Shown: positions 22,680 to 36,739 of the stretch, in pieces
How positions within the stretch are numbered: position 1 is the first letter of the stretch
Layout: every line of letters starts with the position of its first letter
Assembly: GCF_000327385.1 (NCBI RefSeq)
Contig: NW_008708400.1
Location: 5,592,280-5,656,279 of the forward strand
DNA: 64,000 bases
Reading direction: 5' to 3'
Origin: Lottia gigantea
Lineage: Eukaryota; Mollusca; Gastropoda; Lottiidae
Made by a program: the position numbers and the translations under genes
Notes under the pieces: model-generated
Databases searched by the model: none
Told to the model about the DNA's origin: nothing
The model's input: only the letters and a program-made list of their open reading frames with translations

Positions 22680-25600
22680 CTGCATTAGCTGAATAGTTTT
22701 CTGAATACTCTTCATTGAAACCCTTTATCAACAAAAGGTATGCATGTTGCGTGGCTCAGTAATATTAAGGAAGGCGACCCACTTACCTATATACGTGACA
22801 TAGGTCATGTGCAATACAGCTCGGCAACATAGGACACAATAAACCACTTTTATTTCTGTTTACATAAAGGCCACCTTTCCTCTATTTTTTTAAAATAACT
22901 TCTGTACAATAGATATGTCGACATACTCATTGTAAATCATTAACTGTATGATAACATCATGGTGCCAAGACTAGGAATATTTTAAGTACAGCATATGACT
23001 AAACAACCTATTCATAGCCAGGACCAGATGGATAAACAGTTATAGTCCACAAGAACCATTAAAAAACCTTTGCTCGCGATGTCGATCATTTTTTCTCAAA
23101 AATATATGGTCCACTCTAATTGATGATGCTTTATTGATGTTTAGATCTTAAGGCGGCCCTTTGAATGCAATTTCTCTTTTTACTGTGGCCTGTCTGAATG
23201 AGTATAAGTAATTTAGCAGTTCGCAGTTTGTGCAATGACAGCAATTTTGACAGAACAACTGCATTAGCCTGTAGAGTATAGACCAGAAACATACGTGATA
23301 TGCAAAACGCACCGAGTCATCAAAACTATTACAAGAAAGCTTTCCTTTAATATCAATTCTATCTGAATTAGTCAAGGACTTTTAGCTGCTTATCTGAAGA
23401 AGAGGTCACTATGGGTTATCTCTAATCGTGATAATGAAAGGTAGTCAATTACCTTTAATTTTTATACCCCACTTTCTTAAATTGTGCTATTTCATCAGAT
23501 TGGTCGAAAGTGGTACTGACACGGTATAACTATAAGGGCGTCCGATAAACTGTGACTGTGAACATGGGGTCTGTTGTCTGCAATTTTCGCATGTCGTTAG
23601 ATGATAATGATTAGTTTTGATTTGTTGATCTCATATCACAATTTATTGAATTTATATGTTGATGCCTTAAGACATAATATAAATGAAACGTTTGAAAAAC
23701 AGCAGCCAAATTTCCTTTTCAGTTTTGAACGCACCCTTCATTTTCATTGTTTGGCCCCTTTAAGCTAAGAATAATGTATTTCTATGTATTAAATTACCCT
23801 ACTTATATGGCATAGTCTTCTATTTATAGTTATGCAATAAATGATATCTAGATTATTATGCTAGTCTATTGTAAAGCTGACAAAAGTCTTAGATTTGCTC
23901 TAGATATTCCGGTCATGAATTGATTAACTTCTGTGCACTACCAAAAGACGAAGGTTGATATTTTCTGAACAGTGGACAATTTAACTTTATTTTGAAGTAA
24001 CAATCGATAGAGGTAAGAAATGTTTAGCATTTTTAGTACAAAGCCTTTAAAGGGAAAGGTTCGCCATTTTTGGACATTGGTTTGGGTCTTGTGAATTTCT
24101 CTAACAGTTAGCTGTTAAATATTGCCTTAAATGTGGTAGCGTTTATATTTGTATCTTTAAACAAAATACTGAATATACAGAATAACCTGTCTGTGTCATT
24201 TTCTAGAACCTGACTTCAATAATGATAAGATAGAGGAATTAATATACCTGATAAGAACAAATTGTCTAGCTCAGAAATCGAAAACTTAGTATACAAATAA
24301 TGATCTGATGCACACAATTCTCTCCTTTAAAACTCAAAACGTAGTCAAGCTATGCTGGTCGACTCTCTTTAAGACTGGTTCAATGACTTCTTATTTTAAT
24401 GACAAATCTATAAGGTCATTGTCTTTCTCTTATCCTTTATTAGTTAAATTTCATGACACCAGATTTTTCTTTCTTTTTCTGTCAGTAATGTTTAATGAAC
24501 TATATATCATTTCAACACTATAATTGGCTGCCATTAAAGTTATGACATGTTTTCGTGTATAAAGGGCTGTATAGAAAATGCTTACATGAAAATATGCATG
24601 TAATCTCTTAGCCTTAAAATGACGTTTGCATGCTTATCGTCCAACAATCTCACTCAAACAATTGTAATCTGATTAAGATACAAATTTCATATTTCTAAAA
24701 TGGGCCCTTAAAGCGTTTTAAATGTCAAAAAAACGAGGGAAAGTTTTTTATCTGACTTATAAACCGACAAGGACTCATTAAAAAAAAACAATAATTAATA
24801 ATGAAATAAAGGGCGCAACTCGTGCCTTTAAAAGTTCACCAACCAGTGAGCAAGACTTATTATTTGTATGACTAGGAAAATGGCCCTCTCAGCTACCTTG
24901 CTAGAATGTCTACTACTTCGCAATCAGGATACTATATCATCCAAAGAGACATTGAATTAGTAAAATATATGCGGCCATATCAAAACCGAAAAAGTCTCAC
25001 GTTTGACTAAATGTGACATTGGATGGTATAAGTGATGATGTAGACTACGGGTCAAGTCCCATGTTACCAAACCTTATAAACAATATGAAAATAAGACAAA
25101 ACGCACCTCTCGAAAACAACTTGCACCTGACAGTGTCCACTGGAATTAAAGAATCTCTCTTGTTTATAATACCAAAAATATTTTCGCGTAAAAAATAATT
25201 GCAACTCGTGGTCAATTCAGCTGACGATCATAATAGAACTAGACTCTATATTTTATAAGAGAGTAAATATTTACAGAGATGCTTACCCGGGATATTATAT
25301 TTAAAAAGCCTTGGTTTTATAATATCCCAGGAAAAATACATATAATCCCCTGGATTTTACATGTCACCCCCGGGATATTATATATAAAATCCCTGGGATT
25401 TTAAATGAGATGTAAAATCCCGCCAGAATAATGGGATGACGTCACAAGACATTTTTTAACGCTTTTGGCTCGAAATTCGATGAACATGATTTAAACAGAT
25501 AATTGATTGTGAGATCAGTGACTTAAGACACATTTAAGGTGAAAGATATTACGACGAAATGTTTTTGAATTATTCTTCTCTCTGATGGTTTTTTTTATCA

Positions 25601-27560
25601 TTGTGACGATATCTGATAATGATATTCAATTTGAAAAACCTTTATTGCTCGATTGCAGCGGATTGGCATACGTTACCCTGAACTACAATCCATATTGAAC
25701 ACTGTATGTCGTCTTTGTTTCAATCTTGCGCTGTAAAATAATTGGCACGCTTCCCTTTCTTCTTGATTGCTGTCTTTTCTTCATTTTTTGAATAGTTGGT
25801 ATAGATTTATTATTTCTGTAGTGATGCATTTTTGTGTTTCAAAGGATAATTGATATATTTTTTGACATTCCTGGTTCTTGATTTTTTATATGATTGATAA
25901 GCTTTATTTCATTTATGATTTGCAAAGAGCTTATGACGAGGATGGGCTGGTAGACAGAATCATCTGGTTTTTGGAATTTTTCAGTGATTTCCAAAATCTT
26001 ATTTGATGATTGCTATTTGTGACAATTGTTGTAAGGTTTCATAACGATTGCCCTTTTCAAAACTTTGTCGACTGTTTTTTGTTTGTTTTTTTTTATATTG
26101 GTGCTCTTTAATGGCAATGATAAATATTTATTTGCAAATTTTTTGTTCAATGATAATGATTTGTTGTCATATTTTCCCCAGACCTTTTTATGGGTTATCT
26201 TATCGATCAACCGGTTTGATTTAGTTCTTGCTCAGAGTGTTTGCACTCAATTCAAGGTCAAACTAACCTTGTCTTTTATTGACCTACTTTGAGTTCCAAA
26301 AGAACAATTCCATTCACCTTTGGATAAATGTAGGTTGAATCATTATCACTGTAACTCTATTTTCTTCTAATGAACACGCGCAAGAAATCATACAAGCGTT
26401 TTTTTCATTATAAGAATCAATTTACTTCAGTTAAAGGAAAATAACCACAATTTCTATTTCTTTATCAAAAAACAGGCCTGAATCATGAAAGTTTGAAACG
26501 AAAAGACCTGAAATTTCACTGCAGCTTTAAACTTGTTCATGATGCAGGGGTGGTATTCAATCCCGACCACCCAAAACCCACTTTCTGACTTAACCGGAAG
26601 TTGGCACATAGTTTTGCTTATATGGATTATTTCATAACCGGAATAATTCAATTTGGAGAAATATAGTATTATATAAATGCTATCTTACAACAAGTATTTA
26701 CAGAATTCCATAAAGCTGAAGTCAGTGATAATTCTCCAATTTAATTTATATTCTGTCCGGAGTATTAAAGTTATGACCCACAATTTTACCAATTTCTTGG
26801 GATTTCTTACTTTCGGTAGGATGGTTTATGTCGAGACCATATTTTGAAAATTAAGGCTTAAGTATTCCCTGGAACTTGTTAGGAATCTTTCTGGGGAGTA
26901 AATTAATTGTACATGTATTACTGGTTGTTATTGTAATAGATATCTTGGCAATAAAACAAAAGTTTTTATTGGATTGTCTCATCATACACCATCGATCGAC
27001 TAGTTCCTCTACAAAAAAATGGTGTCAATTGATCGCAGGCAGACGAACTTTATTGTTCAGATCTATATCAGATTGGTTTGTATAACTGAATTTAAACCTG
27101 CAAATATTTGTTGTCGTAACTTATGTGTGCGCTTTTGACTGAAATTGCAGAAGAACCACAAGTGCGATTTTTTCAAGAAAGGAAAGTAATACGGTTTCTG
27201 AAATTGAGTACTATAAATTTTAATAGCTGCTAGTTTGACTATTAATCCTGACACTGTGATCTGCCTTTATGTTTTTTTGTTCATCTCAAGCTTAATTAAA
27301 TATCTGCGCCAACAGAGGCATAATATTCCAATCAAGCAAGTGCATAAAAAACCCCTAATCACATCCATCATCCGTTACTTGACCTCCCTATTCACGTTTC
27401 AAGGTCGACTCGTGCGCTTTATGAAAAGAAAGGATTTTACAGATGACATCTTTCTTATATTAAATCTTTATTTTGCGTGATTTTATGATTTCTATGCAAT
27501 AAATTTCTTTTTTGCTGATTTTAGTGAGCTGGAAACGTGCCTGAATTGGCATCGAGCATC
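22680..27560. other. Intergenic AT-rich DNA
   Basis: No gene is recognisable. The only clear structure is the inverted GGGATATTAT cluster at 25285-25428. The short frames here have no familiar motif and no splice support. Confidence 0.5.
25285..25428. repeat. Cluster of direct and inverted CCCGGGATATTATAT words
   Basis: CCCGGGATATTATAT occurs near 25287 and 25369, its inverse TTATAATATCCC near 25316, and several AAAATCCC/GGGATTTT pairs in between. The stretch can fold into one of two overlapping cruciforms. No coding potential is seen. Confidence 0.7.
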
Positions 27561-27567
27561 CGATATA

Positions 27568-27758
27568 GCGAGAGGCGGTGACTCAGTTAGACGCTTGCTC
27601 GGATCCAGGGATCAATCCTGGCATAGGTCGTGATAATACCTTCGGAGTTTTTAACTGGGTTTCCTTCTGTCAGTGATGCAGGTCGGAGGGGCTGACTTGA
27701 TTAAAGATCATTCCATATAAATAAACCGAGGCCCCATGTGCTACAGGTTCTGCTTGTT
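27568..27758 (+). mobile_element. tRNA-derived SINE
   Basis: An A-box-like word TGACTCAGTTAGAC (from about 27579) and a B-box-like GGGATCAATCC (27608-27618) are spaced as in a polymerase III promoter. They are followed by a body with GCAGGTCGGAGGGGCTGACT and GATTAAAGATCATT that does not look like tRNA. The layout and words match tRNA-type SINEs common in molluscs. The tail is A/T-rich. The copy is diverged. Confidence 0.7.
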
Positions 27759-27759
27759 A

Positions 27760-28615
27760 AAAATCTTTTGGAAATCGAAAAAGAGTAGACTGATGGTACT
27801 GTCCTGGAAAATATTACAAGCTTGTCAGACCGACTTATAAAGGAAGTGTAAATTTAGAACTAGAGCTTACATGGAAATTTTGTCTGGTTAATAAAAAATC
27901 GAACGAAATGAAAGAATGTCAATGCCACCATTAATTGTAATTAGATATATAAAAAGAATATCATAGAAAAGCTGTATATAATTGGGAAAAAACATATTAG
28001 AGCTAATATCAAGTTGCCTTCATCATATGTTAGAACTATATTAGTTGCTGTTTAAAAGATCAGATGATTAAATGGCATGAAGAACGCAATCAATTTTCAT
28101 GACATGCTAAGTAAATTCACAAACAGTCATAAAAAGGGTTAGTTTTTGGCTTTTTAAGTTAAAAGGGATTGAAATTTTTTAAAAGAGAAAACAGGCTTTT
28201 CATAGTACATTCTAAACCATCCCGTCAAAATTGATAAAATCGGGTGGGCCTTAAAGCGTTTATCCGTTCATAAAATAAAATAAGATTTAAAAATTTGCTC
28301 ATGAAGTCCTTGAACTCGAAACCAGACTGTCGCTTTAAAACAAATTCTCTTATCATATTGCTGATTATTGATTTATCTTTGACGTCATCATAGAACAACG
28401 ATTGATTTAGTGTAATAAAAAGGTTTATTTATGTCTATAGACCAAGAATATTGTCCTATATTCAACACATATTGAAAAAAATCATGTGCAGTATTTTTGT
28501 TCTATTAAACTACATAAAACAACTGCTCTAACACTCATCCAGAACATGCCAACAAATATGTCTAATGAGCTCACAAACGTTACCAGTCTTCAACCAACTA
28601 TACTTTGATAATTTG
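27760..28615. other. Intergenic, nothing recognised
   Basis: AT-rich sequence with one exact TGACGTCA at 28380. No ORF of interest, RNA gene or repeat is visible. Confidence 0.5.
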
Positions 28616-28639
28616 TGACATACAGAACGTATGTTTTCA

Positions 28640-29735
28640 TACCCAAGAGAAACTGCAATAAACACCAATAATCAAAAGCCATAAACACCAACAAACAAGG
28701 GTAATAAACCACAACAACCAAGAGGAATGAACCGCAACAATCAAGAGCAATATACCCCAACAACCAAGAGCAATGAACCCCAACAACTAAGAGCAATAAA
28801 CCCCAACAACCAAGAGCAATAAACCCCCACAATCAGGATCAATAAACCCCAACAACCAAGAGCAATAAACCCCAACAATCAAGAGCAATAAACCCCAACA
28901 ATCAAGAGTAATAAACTCCAACAACCAAGAGCAATAAACCCCAATAACTAACAGCAATAAACCCCAATAATCAAATGCAATAAACCCACATAATCTAGAG
29001 CAATGGACCACAGCAATGAAGAGCAATGAACTCCAGCAACCAAGAGTAATGAAACCCAACAATGAAGAGAAATAAACCCAACAATCAAGAGAAATGAACC
29101 CAAACAATCAAGAGAAATAAACCCAAACAATCAAGAGTAATGAACCCCAACAACCAAGAGAAATAAACTCAAACAACCAAGAGTAATGAACCCCAACAAC
29201 CAAGAGCAATAAACCCCAACAACCAAGAGCATTAAACCCCGACAACCAAGAGCAATACATCCCAACAACCAAAAGCAATAAACCACAAACAACCAAGAAA
29301 AATAAACCCCAAACAACCAAGAGCAATAAACCCCAACAACTAAGAGCAATAAACCCCAACAACTAAGAGCAATAAACCCCAGTAATAAAATGCAATACAC
29401 CCATATAATCTAGAGCAATTGACCACAGCAATGAAGAGCAATAACCCCCAACAACCAAGAGCAATAAACCCCAAACAACCAAGAGCAATAAACCCCAACA
29501 ACTAAGAGCAATAAACACCAACAACCAAGAGCAATAAACCAAACCCCAGTAATCAAATGCAATAAACCCACATAATCTAGAGCAATGGACCACAGCAATC
29601 AAGAGTAATTAACCCCAGCAACCAAGAGTAACAAACCCCAACAATCAATAGAAATAAACCCCAAAAATCAAGAGTAATGAACCCCAACAACCAAAAGAAA
29701 TAAACCCCAACAACCAAGATCAATAAACCAGGACC
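28640..29735. repeat. Minisatellite, 23-bp unit, about 47 copies
   Basis: The unit is CAAGAGCAATAAACCCCAACAAC with substitutions (AATGAAC, AATCAAG, AACTAAG). A longer block including CATAATCTAGAGCAATGGA recurs at about 28980 and 29560 (also 29400), so higher-order duplication has occurred. The minus strand lacks stops in all three frames over long stretches and would give Leu/Val/Cys/Trp-rich hydrophobic repeats. This is a composition effect and not evidence for a gene. Confidence 0.92.
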
Positions 29736-29739
29736 ATCT

Positions 29740-31660
29740 AGAGCTAACGCATCAAATCACGAAAATATATTGCCATAGAATAGACCACTGCAAAAAATCA
29801 TCAAGCAATTAGCATAGCCAAGACTAACAACGACGGCGAAATTGCAAGACACAGCACTGTGTTATAATATACCACATGGTGATGAACAATTATGGGTGTA
29901 GCAGAAGTGCAAAGGAACGAAGCAGGTGTGAATGTGCTGAGATATGTAAATAGGTAACGATTGTTCAGACAAACATATCATGTAACTAGTCAATAAAACC
30001 ATTTCACCAAAATATCTTGGATTTATTTCAAGACACACGTCCTAGTTCTTCTACTTTCTGATTGGTTCAAAATGAGAACAGAGTAGTCAAATAAATCAAT
30101 GGCCTCCATTTCGTGCAAAAACACAATTCTCGAGAATCCTTCAAATAAGTTATGTAATCAATCTGAAGAAATCGAAATAGTCTGAACATTTTAACTACGA
30201 ATAGAGACTTAACCTACTTGATCATACAACGTATAACACAATTTATCAGATTTATCAGAAAGCTATAAGAAGTTAAAGCACGGTTTCAAAAAGAATCCTA
30301 AGGACCCTCTTCCCTCACCACCATTTACATTAAAGGCTATGGTTCGCCATTATTAGGGGATTTGATCAAATTGATGGTGAATTCGTCCCTGTAATTAGAG
30401 AGTATGTTGTTCTCGGCCAGAAAGCGCGGTCTAAAGTTCATAGTCAAAAAACGAATTATCTAGTGATACCTCCGACTCCAGATCGCAATCCTTGTATGAA
30501 CCCAACCTTCATAACCATTTCAAGGTTATAATATATCGACTTCTTGAATTGATACCTGTTTGAATATTACGACTTAATTTTTACGATTTGGCAGAGGAAG
30601 CTCATATATTTTTGTCGACGTGTGTTTGAGAAGTTGGTCAGATATAGATCCATCAGAAGTTAGTTTGAAGGTTATAATCAAATTTTTCCAATATCTTGAC
30701 GGGAGAAAAATGAACTACATCAATTACATTTACATGTTTGGTGAAAGGTAGCGGTAGCCAAATATAGCCCTGGTATGAACTGAGTCACTTTAAGAAGTCA
30801 TTATATTCCTGATTTATAGACCGGCTTAAAACTGAAGGCATTGCATTTCCAGTCACCATCATGAACATTCAGCCTACAATATAATATGGAGGGCAAATGG
30901 TCTGGAATTTTATCATTCTTTTATCGATATAAGATACATAAGTGCACAACTTGAGTACATAATAAGCAATGCGGGGTCTGAAAAGCAATTGATGGTTAAT
31001 TGACTAATTTGTGTTATATATATTGCCTACGACTCAGAATGTTATAGATATTAAGCTATTTGGCATCTTCGATCGATATGAGTTTTAAATTCCACAAATG
31101 TGTAAACGATTTTCGGTCACTTCTATGAGCACTGTCTGGCAGTACGACGTCATCACATAAATCAATTTAAGCGGCACAACATCTTAGTTAGTGAGTCAAA
31201 ATAACCGTTTTTGCCATCCAAAATGTTTCTTTTTCTAGTCAAAATTAAAGTTCATCACGATGAACGATGCAAATAAAATCAAATTGCATGTTTTTCGTGA
31301 GAATTGTTGTAAAATCTCGTAATTTGACAACGCTTAGTAGTCTCTAGAAACCTTGGAGAACATAGTCTTGAGTCAATCGTATGTTACCATAATCATGATT
31401 ATTATAATATTAGAAGTCATTGGCCGGTTAGATCTGGAGTCTACAACCGTAACATTTTATTGAATATTATAGTAACGTTCTATAAACGTTTTGCATCAAG
31501 GGAGGTAATTTTTACAACTTTATTTGACCACTGAAGCTACTTAAGAAAAATTTGAAAATCAGATAGGTCAGAGAAGTTGCAGACCGCGTTTCAGAATAAG
31601 TCTCCGAAACACTGCAATTAGAGAGTACCCCATATGCCTAATCTCAAACCCTAAGCTGTG
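29740..31660. other. Intergenic, nothing recognised
   Basis: AT-rich DNA without a supported gene. TTAAAGGCTATGGTTCGCC near 30333 resembles TTAAAGGGAAAGGTTCGCC near 24047, so both may be ends of one dispersed repeat. Confidence 0.4.
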
Positions 31661-31667
31661 AGAACTT

Positions 31668-32222
31668 CTTCCCTCTGTTCATGTCCACTCCGATCTGCTT
31701 CTTCCCTTAAAAATAACTGCAGACCCTTTCGAGTCTACCTTCTACGCACTTCACCTCATTTCTTCCAAAATAATATCTCAAATCGCTTATTTAACTTCTG
31801 CATTTTCTCTCCTTTGAATGCCCCCCTATAATCAGTACCATTAACTGGTTCTCACTGGTTAACAATATTTCACTCCTGCTTTTACGAGTAGACCGTATAA
31901 TTCTACATTCATCCTTCCTATCTACTTGGTCCAATCTGTCCCCTTTTCACTGCATTCTCATTCATTACTGTTATTCTCTATTCTACCCCTCTCTATCAAT
32001 AATCTCTTTCTTCTGATTACTGTTATTTCTGTGTCTTACTGATTCTCTTTCAACCTCCATTGTCTGTATTTCGCCTGTCTCTTACATCATCCTCTTCTGC
32101 TCTCTCTTCATTCCTTGTCTTCTTTCCCCCTTTTTTTCCTTTTTCTGTTCTGTCCTCTACTAATAACTTCTTTTCTCTCCACGTACTTGCACTCTCTCTC
32201 CACTGAACCTCTCCCGAAGAAC
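31668..32222. repeat. Pyrimidine-rich tract
   Basis: About 550 bp on the + strand is dominated by C and T with frequent CTCT, TTCTTC and CCTC words and few purine runs. It does not have a fixed period. Such asymmetry can form triplex DNA. It ends at a TATATATA motif near 32224. Confidence 0.65.
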
Positions 32223-32229
32223 TATATAT

Positions 32230-35200
32230 ATGGGACGTTTATCTAGATCCATTGTATCTTATATTTACAACAAGATTATCTTATTAATATAATATGATAA
32301 ACGTCAATGAAAATTTCAAACTGAAATTTGGTATGACTATTTGCTAATAAAATTTGTCAATCTAAACTGGAACTATAGTTATATCTACTACATGCGTTTA
32401 CTGATTGAATGATTCCAATGCTGCTTTGTGTCTGTATAAATTCTCATATTACCAAATCATGAGAATGCTGTTTCAAAATGGCATGTTTCCAAGATCTGGA
32501 TGAGAGCGGCTACGGGGTAGACTTGAATTAAACAAATCATGAATGGTTTTAGTCTAGTCCTGTAAAATCTTGGCGTCTTTCCAGTTTATTGAACTCAGAA
32601 CAATAGGACAGAACGGGTTCTGTAGATATTTTCGGTAAATACAATTTTCGATGTTCGAATCAATTTGTTTGACAGCAGATCTACAGTTAGAGAGATGGTA
32701 CTATAGGCGAAAGCCAGCCTGTTCTCCGATCCTATTATGTAAATACATATTGTTTATACAATATTAAGGCAATTGCATAATTGTTTATTAGCAGAGTCGA
32801 TTGTGCCGTTTTATTGTAAACAACGTTTCGACAATCTTATATTGTCATCATCAATTAAAGAAATGTATGTCTTAAAAAGTCTTGTAAAAAGTAAACTTAC
32901 TAGGATCCAAGTGAATGAATGTATTTCTGAAAGTGACTTGTTAATCTTTATGAGAACCTCTATAATTTCAACTTTGTGAGTTATTGCCCTTGATACAGCA
33001 CAGAGTTTCAAATTCTATAAATTGTTTTGTTAAAAATTTAAAGCAGTCAGGACATTTTCTGTTTTGTTGGCGAATAGTATTTTAGGCGATCGCTCGTTTT
33101 AAAATAAAATGATAACTGATACTATGACCGACATGAAGGCTTTTAAAGGAAAATATATTATGTAAAATGATTAATAGTAAAGAATGTATTAATTAGCTAG
33201 CTTTCAGTCATACAGTGCACTTCGTTGGTGCCACTGTGATAGTTAACACGTCTGTTTGGGTTCGCTTGTTTCTTGATGTGATGACTACAACATATGTAAT
33301 TTCCATTAAGAGGTCACTCAGGGTATGACGTCATTTTTCTTCCTATCATGATAAAATCCACAGCGAATATTTTCGTTATTTGGTGTATAACCTTCCGAGA
33401 ATTTCATTGGCTTATAAACGGGTCAAATAATTATTTTGTACCGGTTATCCAGCCAAAGAAACTATGGTCGCCAAAACTGACATGACATGTCTAAACAGAT
33501 AATTATGGACCACTGAGTTATAATTTTCCAATGCTTGCGTTTTAAAAGAAATTTTGTCTTATGATAATACCTTTTAATGAAAGAACTCAGTTTGGTCTGT
33601 GATTATTTAATTCCCAATATCAAAAAGAAAATTTAAAAATATTTCAGTTTGACATCAAATAAGATGCCAATACTTATCCAAAGAAATGATTGATTCTCAG
33701 TTCTGCTCAAACCTCTAAATCTAGTTTAGATGCACAATTTCATCTTGGTTCATTTCTCCTTTATGTCATTCTCATTTATTTGTGCTATATAGGCCTTCAT
33801 TAGCCCATTAGCCTAAGTGCAGAAAAGTAGGACGTAAAACTCTGTTCATTTCATTTTTCATGTTTCATCTCTTATCCGGGTAGCTATTGTTAATCGCTGT
33901 CATAACCACTCCAAATCATATCCACTCACTTGTATCATCCACTGTTTAATTCACCAATGAGCCATTTCTGCTCTAGACCATTCTCGTTATTGTAGGCCTA
34001 TGTAGACTGTAGACTATTATTGGTCCAAAACATCTTCCTTCATTCCAGCCTCAGATGGCTTTTTTGACAGTACTGTTATCAGCTAGAGAAGGGTTCGACA
34101 AACTGGGCCTTGATGTATGGAAATTTTTCGCAACTCCGAAGGTTGTTTTTTAAGATCTATCAGTTATCACGGATACGCCAAACCACGATATATTGGGCCA
34201 TTCGCCAGTTTCCGTAAAGTTGATTCTGTCTCGGTAATGAATAGTGAATTCCGTTGTGTCTTCATGTGCGAGACTCTTTACTTCTGGTATTCAGCAGTGA
34301 TTTGTCAAGTGATACTATTATTGCGACCTAAATATAGTCCAAAAATTTAGATACTTTGGTAGATAAACCTAACACTTACTTATGCGTGTAATGCTATATT
34401 GTGACTCTCGGTTGACCAATAATACATGATAAATATCAGTTTGAATACATATCTTACTGATGTTTTGTTTTTCATTGACTTTGTTTACTAGCGCCTGTTG
34501 TCTTAAAGGACTAACCCTCTAATTTCAGCTAACAATCACGCGACAATATTGGCATAGTTTCGGCAAACTACAGTTGCCAAACAGATAAGTTGTGGAGCGG
34601 CAGCGTAACTTTAACGGTAGGCCATTTGATATTGGGCATCACTGTTACTTTCCTTTTGTTAGTAAACACGAATCTGTGACTTTTAGCCGATAACGTTTTA
34701 GTTTCGTTAAAAAAAATTTGATGTCCCCGGTGACTGGAAATAAAATGATGTAGGCTACAGGGATATAATGATGGTATACCTGAACTAAAAAAAAAACTGT
34801 TCCAAATGTATCAATCATTCGCGCATCCAATGAACATAAATAGGTCTAAAAACTCCATATGTCCGGAAAATCGCCATAACACGTAATCAATTTTGTCTGA
34901 CCCGAAGCAGATGTTTTGGAATCGGACAGTACTTCTTTCTTGTCACTTAGAAATGGGTGCATCGCACACATTATGAAGGTTAGGAATCGAATTCGAATGG
35001 ATTTGAGAATGTGAAGATAATATGAGCAATAAAAAGTATTAAATGAGTGGTCCGTGGAATTTCTACGATGGACTATCTCTCAAATGATCTTTCACGGAAG
35101 ACCGTTTAATTCCCGAATTATTTTAAGATGGAATGACTTGATTTTCGTTGACCCAAAACATTAAATATCGCTTACTCAGGGGATGCCGGGCCTTTTAACA

Positions 35201-36520
35201 ATTGTCAGTGGGTTATGTTCAGATAAACTGTAGGATGTAAGACGTTTGATATTTACTTGATGTCACAGTTAAGATTCAAATTATCTTCTGAATATACGTC
35301 ACGTATCTATATATATTCTGACCGATAAGATGTGATATAAATTTAGTATTGTTATTCTATCCTATTATGACATTTCTTTACAGTAAACATCATTTGTTCA
35401 ATCAAGGTCCATAGGCTCTCATATTCAAACAGGTAGATAAGGTAGATAATTTTGAGAGAATGGGTGCAACTTCATTTATAGCTTCTAATTCTGTAAGAAC
35501 GACAATTGCAGACAACCAGAACAGGGAATGTTCAGAAGAGATACGAATGGTGAATTCAAGAGATAAAATATAACATACGTCATATCCGGATGTAAATGCT
35601 GAAAATGAAGCTGTATATAGATGCCGTACACCTACAAGTGCATCTTGGTTACAATTTCTTTAATTTGATAACTGTGAAACTGTGAAGCCAGTGAGAATTC
35701 ACAGTCTGATATTCTTCAACCTCTTCCTTGAGGTGATTCGCCCACGTTTTGAACTATAAAACTATATTGAATTTAAAGCTATTAATAATAAGTACTCAAT
35801 GAACAGTGGGAAACTGTATACATGTGACCACTCACTAACACGCTTAATCAGCATTGTCCACAGAGAGTTACTAATTTTGGTTTCCTTTAATTACTTCTTA
35901 TGTTGTAGTTCTCAGTGTGCCCTTTGATACGTTTATTCGATATTAACATGTCTAGTGCTAATGTACATCGAGACAAATGCCAAGAAAAGCACCAACCTAG
36001 GTCACAGGGTACATTGGCTACCGGTATGTCGAATTGGAAGTTATGTGAGTTATATAAGAAGTAATTGTAAAGCAAAAAATTCATCTTAGTGGGGCGTACG
36101 TGTAAGAGGTGAATACCTACACAAAAAAGTTGTAAGACCTAAATATTACAAGCAAAAAGCCAGGTTGGTCGGGTTCAAATCGTCTAAAATTGAGTTCCTT
36201 TACAGTTGTATGTATCACCTACGACCAAACATAGGGTTCTCAAGCAATTCAATGTAGCTTATAGCTCTATCAGTAGGCGAGTCAAATATATAGACGACTG
36301 TATCCCTTTCACACACAAATAAAAGGAAATCACAATGCACATTGCATGTAATTTGATAACTTCTTATCAAGTTGATATTATGTAAGTTACTTGGTTGAAT
36401 TATAGACCTTGGGTCATGTTAATACATATAATGCATATTATGTTTCTTTGATAGCTACACGTCTTACCATATCCATTTTTGTTTAAACGCAGTGTTGATA
36501 ATTTTATATGTAGTATATGG
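32230..36520. other. Intergenic, nothing recognised
   Basis: Several frames of 60-77 codons exist (for example 32773-32979 and 34117-34350), but none has a familiar motif, conserved-looking composition or splice context. One exact TGACGTCA lies at 33326 and one TAGGCCTA at 33993. Confidence 0.45.
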
Positions 36521-36525
36521 CTGGT

Positions 36526-36730
36526 CAGTGGCGATGCCAGCATCCCGATAGTAAGAGTACAACTAGGGGGTAAACTGACTCAATGGGGAACAACTGTCGA
36601 GACAGAATTCAAAATGCGACAACACTAAGCGTTTGAGAGGGTTCTTTTAATTTAGCTAAGTAGGGGTACAATAATTATGGGTGCAATCCATTTTTTAGGG
36701 AGGCAAATGCCCCCACTGACGCCGCCATTG
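36526..36730. mobile_element. hAT-like MITE fragment
   Basis: The left end CAGTGGCGATGCCAG and the inverted right end CAATGGCGGCGTCAGTGGGG match the CAGTGGCG-type termini of hAT elements. About 205 bp, no ORF, and internal words in the style of GGGGGTAAACTG. A clear 8-bp target-site duplication is not visible, so the family call is tentative. Confidence 0.45.
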
Positions 36731-36739
36731 GGTTAGATC

